Shown in pieces: positions 60,192 to 64,000 of a DNA stretch of 64,000 bases. This DNA comes from Planctomycetota bacterium. Lineage in GTDB: Bacteria; Planctomycetota; UBA1135; GCA-002686595. The notes below the pieces were generated by a model that was given only the letters and a program-made list of their open reading frames with translations, was not told the origin of the DNA and did no database searches. The stretch covers positions 266,314 to 330,313 of the forward strand of contig NZBA01000035.1 in the NCBI GenBank assembly GCA_002686265.1. The letters are read 5' to 3'. Both the position numbers and the translations under genes were made by a program. Position 1 is the stretch's first letter; the number at the start of each line of letters is the position of its first letter.

Positions 60192-62524
60192 CCGGGGTGG
60201 CCCAACAGACGCAGGCGCTCGTGGCGGTCGGCGGCGAAGCGGCGGATGCCCTCGAGCAGGTGATCGGGGTCGAGGCGTGCCTCGACCTTCACCTCCTCGA
60301 CACTGCCACCGGTGCGCCAGCGATCATCGTGGTCGGAGCTCATCGCGTAGTGCTCGGCGATCTTGTGCGGCAGCCAGTCGTGCATCAGCCGCCGCGCGCC
60401 GCTGGTGATCACCGTGGAGTCGAGCCAGTCGGGCCGGGGCAGGACCGCGTCCCTCCATTCGCGACCCTGGAGCTGGAACAGCTCCCAAGAGACGGCTTGT
60501 ACGACCTTGACGTTGGGCGCCTCGCCGCTCTCGAAGAGCGGTAGGAGCTCGTAGACCGACTCGGTCGTGCTCGTTCCCTGGAGGATCAGTGTGCCCTCTC
60601 TGGGCCGGCTGTCGTCGTAGGCGCGCAGAACGTAGGCGCCGCGGGCTGCCTCGAGGTGGGAGGGAATGCCGAGGGCGCGCCGGTCGGGGATCTCGACCGC
60701 CGGGCGGGTCAGGTGCAGGGCGACGATGGGTGCTTCGCAGGCGAGGGCGGCCGCGAGAGCCGGGGCGACTTCGTTGTGCTCCCAGGGATGGAGGTTGATC
60801 CCCCCGCCCTCGGGGAAGAGCTGGGTCACCCCCGGCGCGAAGATTCCGAAGTGTGTCCGGCTGTCTTCGGCGGTCTCGGGGCCGGAGTGGCCGGCAACCC
60901 AGATGACCTTGCCGACGGCGAGGTCGCAGTCCTGGGCGAGCTGGCTGAACAGGCGCATCATCCCGTACTTCAAGTACGAGAAGGACCCGTAGGTCGAGCA
61001 GGCGCCCCAATAGCCGTCGAACTCCTTCTCGGGGTCGGCGGCGAAGTTCACCGACGCCGCTCCGACGCACAGGCCGGCGTTGGCGAACTCGGTGATCTGC
61101 TGAGGCAGCACGCTCCCGCCCGGGTTGGTGTCGCGCTCGTACCAGCCGAACCCCTCGGAGCCGTCGAAGTCCGCGCCGAACCCAGAGAGGTTGGTCGAGT
61201 CCGCCAGGTCCGCCGAGCAGGCCAAGACCAGGGGGCGGCCGGTGCGCTCGCGGGCCACCGAGTTCATCCAGGCGGCGAAGGTGGCGAAGCCCTTGCGGTT
61301 GGGCTGGCGCTCGCCGGGGGCCGCGAACAGTCCCTTGGGGAGGTCAGGCACGGCCAGCCAAGAGCGGTCGCTCGAGAGGCTCACCGCGCTCTCGCGAAAG
61401 CCCTCCGGGCGCTCCTCGACCGCGTCCCCAAGCTCGACGAGGGTGTCGGCTAGGTATTTCACGAGGGTGGGATCGTCGCGCAGGACACCGAAGACCGTCT
61501 CGAACCACGAACGCGTCTGCTCGCGGCAAGCCTCCTCGCCGGGATCGGCCGTCTCGTCGAATCCGTCGAAGGCGACCCCGTACTCGTCCTGGAAGTCGCC
61601 GCGGCAGGCCCAGAAGAGCTCGGAGTTCCGCTTGTGTACTCCGCCGTGGGAGGCGGCGTCGAAGAGGTGGTAGCCGCGTCCCTTGCGTGTGCGCGCCCAC
61701 ATCATTCCCGGTCGTCCGCCGGTCTCGGGGGCGTGGACGATTTCGAGCAGGGCGCGGGCGATCTCCTCGTAGGAATCACCGTCCTCGGTTCCGGCCACGC
61801 GCCAGCCGTAGGGCTCGAACCACTCGCGCGGCGTTCCGGCGCAGACCTCGGAGTTCGCGAAGCGATCGATGCCGTGGTCGTTCCAGTCGAACAGGTAGAT
61901 CAGGTTGTCGAGTCCGAGGCCGTAGGCCGAGTTCTTGACCTCGTGGTGGCACCCGGCGGAGTGGCCACCCTCGCCCTCCATGGCGAAGACGCGCACGTCA
62001 CCCGCGCCCGCGTGCTTGAGGGCCATCGCCTCGCCGAGGGCGGCCGGCGCGCCGTGCCCCGAGGGGCCGGTGTTCCACTTGAAGAAGAGCGTCTTGCCTT
62101 CCATTTCCGCGTGGCCGGCGAGGTGCCCGTTGTGGCGCAGCCACAGCAAGTCGTCGTCCCAGCGCAGGGCGCGCTCGTCCGCGCGCGGGATGAGGTAGCG
62201 CTCGTCGCCGGTCTCGGCGTGCCGCAGGGCGAGGGCCTCGTTGTAGACGGCCAGCATGGCGTAGACCGCCGGGCAGGCGTGGCCGGCGACGAGCACGAAG
62301 CGGTCCCCGAAGGCCGCCTCGGGGCGCCGCACGTCCCAGCGCATGCCGGCGCCGAGGGTCGAGGCCACCAACAGGGGCACCTTGGAGCGTGAGCCCCCCG
62401 GGTGCCCGCTCTGGCGGAGGTTCAGCGTCAGGTCGATGCACTGGTCGATCAGATCGCCGGTCTTCTTCCAGTGATGGAAGTGGCGGGAGAGGGATTCGAG
62501 GCTTGGCTGAGTCAGGGTCTGCAT
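60188..62524 (-). CDS. Transketolase-like thiamine diphosphate enzyme
   Basis: 778 residues. Seen: KWNTGPSGHGAPAALGEAMA (substrate/TPP loop of transketolases), the TPP-Mg motif FAMEGEGGHSAGCHHEVKNS followed by DNLIYLFDWNDHGID, a pyrimidine-binding middle domain (VIWVAGHSGPETAEDSRTHF, LFPEGGGINLHPWEHNEVAP) and a C-terminal domain with VVQAVSWELFQLQG. Longer than the standard ~660-residue TktA, with an extra region between domains. Sugar-phosphate transfer in the pentose phosphate pathway is the likely role, but another TPP reaction cannot be excluded. Its stop lies 3 bases inside the adjoining pseudogene. Confidence 0.85.
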   Translation of the reverse strand: MQTLTQPSLESLSRHFHHWKKTGDLIDQCIDLTLNLRQSGHPGGSRSKVPLLVASTLGAGMRWDVRRPEAAFGDRFVLVAGHACPAVYAMLAVYNEALALRHAETGDERYLIPRADERALRWDDDLLWLRHNGHLAGHAEMEGKTLFFKWNTGPSGHGAPAALGEAMALKHAGAGDVRVFAMEGEGGHSAGCHHEVKNSAYGLGLDNLIYLFDWNDHGIDRFANSEVCAGTPREWFEPYGWRVAGTEDGDSYEEIARALLEIVHAPETGGRPGMMWARTRKGRGYHLFDAASHGGVHKRNSELFWACRGDFQDEYGVAFDGFDETADPGEEACREQTRSWFETVFGVLRDDPTLVKYLADTLVELGDAVEERPEGFRESAVSLSSDRSWLAVPDLPKGLFAAPGERQPNRKGFATFAAWMNSVARERTGRPLVLACSADLADSTNLSGFGADFDGSEGFGWYERDTNPGGSVLPQQITEFANAGLCVGAASVNFAADPEKEFDGYWGACSTYGSFSYLKYGMMRLFSQLAQDCDLAVGKVIWVAGHSGPETAEDSRTHFGIFAPGVTQLFPEGGGINLHPWEHNEVAPALAAALACEAPIVALHLTRPAVEIPDRRALGIPSHLEAARGAYVLRAYDDSRPREGTLILQGTSTTESVYELLPLFESGEAPNVKVVQAVSWELFQLQGREWRDAVLPRPDWLDSTVITSGARRLMHDWLPHKIAEHYAMSSDHDDRWRTGGSVEEVKVEARLDPDHLLEGIRRFAADRHERLRLLGHPG

Positions 62525-62717
62525 GAAGGATTCGCCGGGAGAAGGGGTCACCCGACAGTATAGCCGTGCGCCCGACCTCCCTGTCGGCGTGCCGGACGCG
62601 ACGGTGGCGCGCGGATCGGCGCAGTCACCGCGGAGGGCTCTCGCCGCGGCCGCCGGACGGGGCGCCAAGGAAGCCGCGGGCGCTGCAGCCCGCCGTTCCG
62701 TGCCGAGCCGCGGGCCC

Positions 62718-63890
62718 CTACTCCTCCCAGAAGCGCGCGAGGCGGCCGAGCGCGGCCTGGGTGTCGTAGTTCTTCGTCCCGTAGCGATAGGAGCGGTACA
62801 GGCTGCGCAGGGCCGTGCGCTCGCCCTCGTCGGGGAGGTCCGCCTCTTCGAACACCGGCAGGATGCTGCGCCACAGTCGTCCGCGCTGGCGCCAGGAGAG
62901 CTGTGTTTCGCTGGCGCTAGCCAGGGCGTTGACCGCGAGGGCGACCCTCACGTCGGGGTCGTTCTCGCGCCGCAGCCGGCGCAGCAGGCGCGAGACGGCC
63001 GCATTGGAGTACAGCTTCCAGGAGCCCTTGGCGGCGGCCATGCGCTCTCCGGGGTCTTCGCTGGCGAAGCGCTGCTCGATCCACTCGACGGGGGTCTCGC
63101 TGCGCGTGGTGTTCTCGATCCGTCGCCGCGCCTCGGCCACCGGGTCGTCGGCCTCGAGGAAGCGCGCCATGAGCACGTCCCAATCGAGTACGCCCAGCTC
63201 GCGGTAGAGGTCGAAGACCACCGCCCAGCCGATGAAGTGTACCAAGACGTTCTCGCGCAGAGAGTGATCGCGGTCGGGCGTGATCTCCAGGAGATCGGCG
63301 AGCTCCTCGTCGGTCAGGGTTTCCTCTCCCAGCTCGCGCCAGGGCCAGCAGGCCAGGCCGTCGACCACCCAGCGCCCTTTGTACACCGCACCGTCTCCGA
63401 GCAGGGTCGCGAGGCCCTCCTCGAACCACAGGGGCACGGTCCGATCCTCCTGGGCGAGGCGGGCGTGGACGAGCTCGTGGGCCACCGTGCCCGTGTCGGC
63501 CGCTCCGACGAAGACCCCCGAGGGCTCGAACGGGCCGCCCGAGGAGCGTGCGTGGAAGGCTCGCACCCGCGCGGGACCGATGCCGGGGATCTCCTGCAGG
63601 TCGCCGTCGGTCCCGTGGCGGATCCGGCCGCGGTTGCCGCTGCTCATCTCGACGCCGCCATTCCAGGCGTGCACGCGGATGTGGTCGGTGAAGGTCCCAA
63701 TCAGGGCTGCGACGGTCTCGAAGGCTCGGTCGACGACCTGCCGATACTCCGTCACCGAGATCGGAGCGCCGTCTTGGACGTACAGGCTCCAGCCTCGAAA
63801 CTCCCCGGCGCGCTGCCAGGTCGTGCAGCTCGCGAACAAGAGGCTGGCGACGAGCAGGCGAGAGCGGATCTGTCGCAGAGGGGCGCGCAT
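62718..63890 (-). CDS. Peptidase-MA-like lipoprotein
   Basis: 390 residues from ATG 63890. Seen: lipoprotein signal (LLVASLLFASC, C22); a zinc-protease motif HELVHARL (HExxH) with downstream glutamate in PLWFEEGLATLLGDG, the gluzincin pattern of the peptidase-MA family; and C-terminal helical repeats (HEAT-like: DPGERMAAAKGSWKLYSNAA). An ATG further upstream would add a non-signal-like stretch. The first 110 bases after the start codon side run to low-complexity sequence at the window edge. Confidence 0.78.
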   Translation of the reverse strand: MRAPLRQIRSRLLVASLLFASCTTWQRAGEFRGWSLYVQDGAPISVTEYRQVVDRAFETVAALIGTFTDHIRVHAWNGGVEMSSGNRGRIRHGTDGDLQEIPGIGPARVRAFHARSSGGPFEPSGVFVGAADTGTVAHELVHARLAQEDRTVPLWFEEGLATLLGDGAVYKGRWVVDGLACWPWRELGEETLTDEELADLLEITPDRDHSLRENVLVHFIGWAVVFDLYRELGVLDWDVLMARFLEADDPVAEARRRIENTTRSETPVEWIEQRFASEDPGERMAAAKGSWKLYSNAAVSRLLRRLRRENDPDVRVALAVNALASASETQLSWRQRGRLWRSILPVFEEADLPDEGERTALRSLYRSYRYGTKNYDTQAALGRLARFWEE

Positions 63891-64000
63891 GGGTCCGACC
63901 GGGGCCGTATTCGCTATCATAAACGCAAAGCCCGAAACTGCGGGCGGAGAACTCTCTCGCCGCTTCATCTCCCCGACCCCCGACCCCCGGCCCCCGGCCC

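Noticed and set aside
63969..64000. Tandem heptamers (CCCCGAC then CCCCGGC) at the right edge
   Set aside because: Only about four units, low complexity at the window end; could be a simple-sequence tract but too short to call.
1..64000. CRISPR arrays, prophage, integrase or complete insertion sequence
   Set aside because: No regularly spaced repeats, no transposase or integrase frames were found; the only repeats are the CTAG-bounded elements.

Overview
This is a very GC-rich bacterial chromosomal window with short gaps, frequent 1-4 base gene overlaps (ATGA, GTGA, TTGA) and many GTG/TTG starts. It has no rRNA, phage or CRISPR. Genes for Kdo synthesis, LPS transport, outer-membrane-type proteins, lipoproteins, MltA and a Tat component point to a two-membrane, LPS-making cell. 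Three ECF sigma/anti-sigma sets, a DUF3299 protein, a MoxR ATPase, a site-2-protease/ScpA pair and many secreted proteins of unknown function fit a Planctomycetota-like lineage. That placement is inference, since no rRNA or universal marker is complete here.

Layout. 1-2.8 kb (minus): site-2 protease, scpA, trxA, a 179-bp repeat, then fmt, which runs off the left edge. 2.9-10 kb (plus): kdsD-kdsC-a 1666-residue LptC/LptA/LptD-like protein-a TatA/B-like gene. 10-16.3 kb: a TIM-barrel gene, a small Cys protein, two more repeats, an ECF sigma operon, and a HEAT/DUF3299 pair on the minus strand. 16.3-21.6 kb: a LeuA-family synthase, aspartokinase, an mgtE gene cut by one in-frame TAG, and a signal peptidase with a large inserted domain. 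21.6-25.9 kb: second ECF sigma operon and tRNA 2-selenouridine synthase. 26-30.6 kb: purF, a GT4 glycosyltransferase, a B12/radical-SAM protein, tRNA-Arg(CCG). 30.9-35.9 kb: a secreted Ca-motif protein, a third ECF sigma with an RseA-RseB-like fused regulator, and an acetyltransferase. 35.9-40 kb: split NAD synthetase (nitrilase plus NadE), MoxR ATPase, a TPR lipoprotein. 40-47.7 kb: one-chain homoaconitase-type enzyme, MltA, and a two-gene 2-oxoacid:ferredoxin oxidoreductase whose first subunit carries a CBS pair. 47.7-55.9 kb (minus): an outer-membrane-like remnant, an FG-GAP lipoprotein and a Yej/Opp peptide ABC transporter. 55.9-64 kb: a di-iron protein, tRNA-Ile2(CAU), a split outer-membrane gene, a gametolysin-like metalloprotease, an acyl-activating/thioesterase relic, a transketolase-like enzyme and a peptidase-MA lipoprotein.

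The most unusual signals are: (1) a family of about 179-bp intergenic repeats bounded by CTAG, whose outer TAG serves as the stop codon of the adjoining gene; (2) the giant single-chain Lpt-like protein; (3) several fusions and insertions (RseA-RseB, signal peptidase with a beta-sandwich insert, PFOR alpha/gamma with CBS); and (4) genes apparently broken by single stops or frame changes (mgtE, the 57-kb barrel, the acyl-activating relic).
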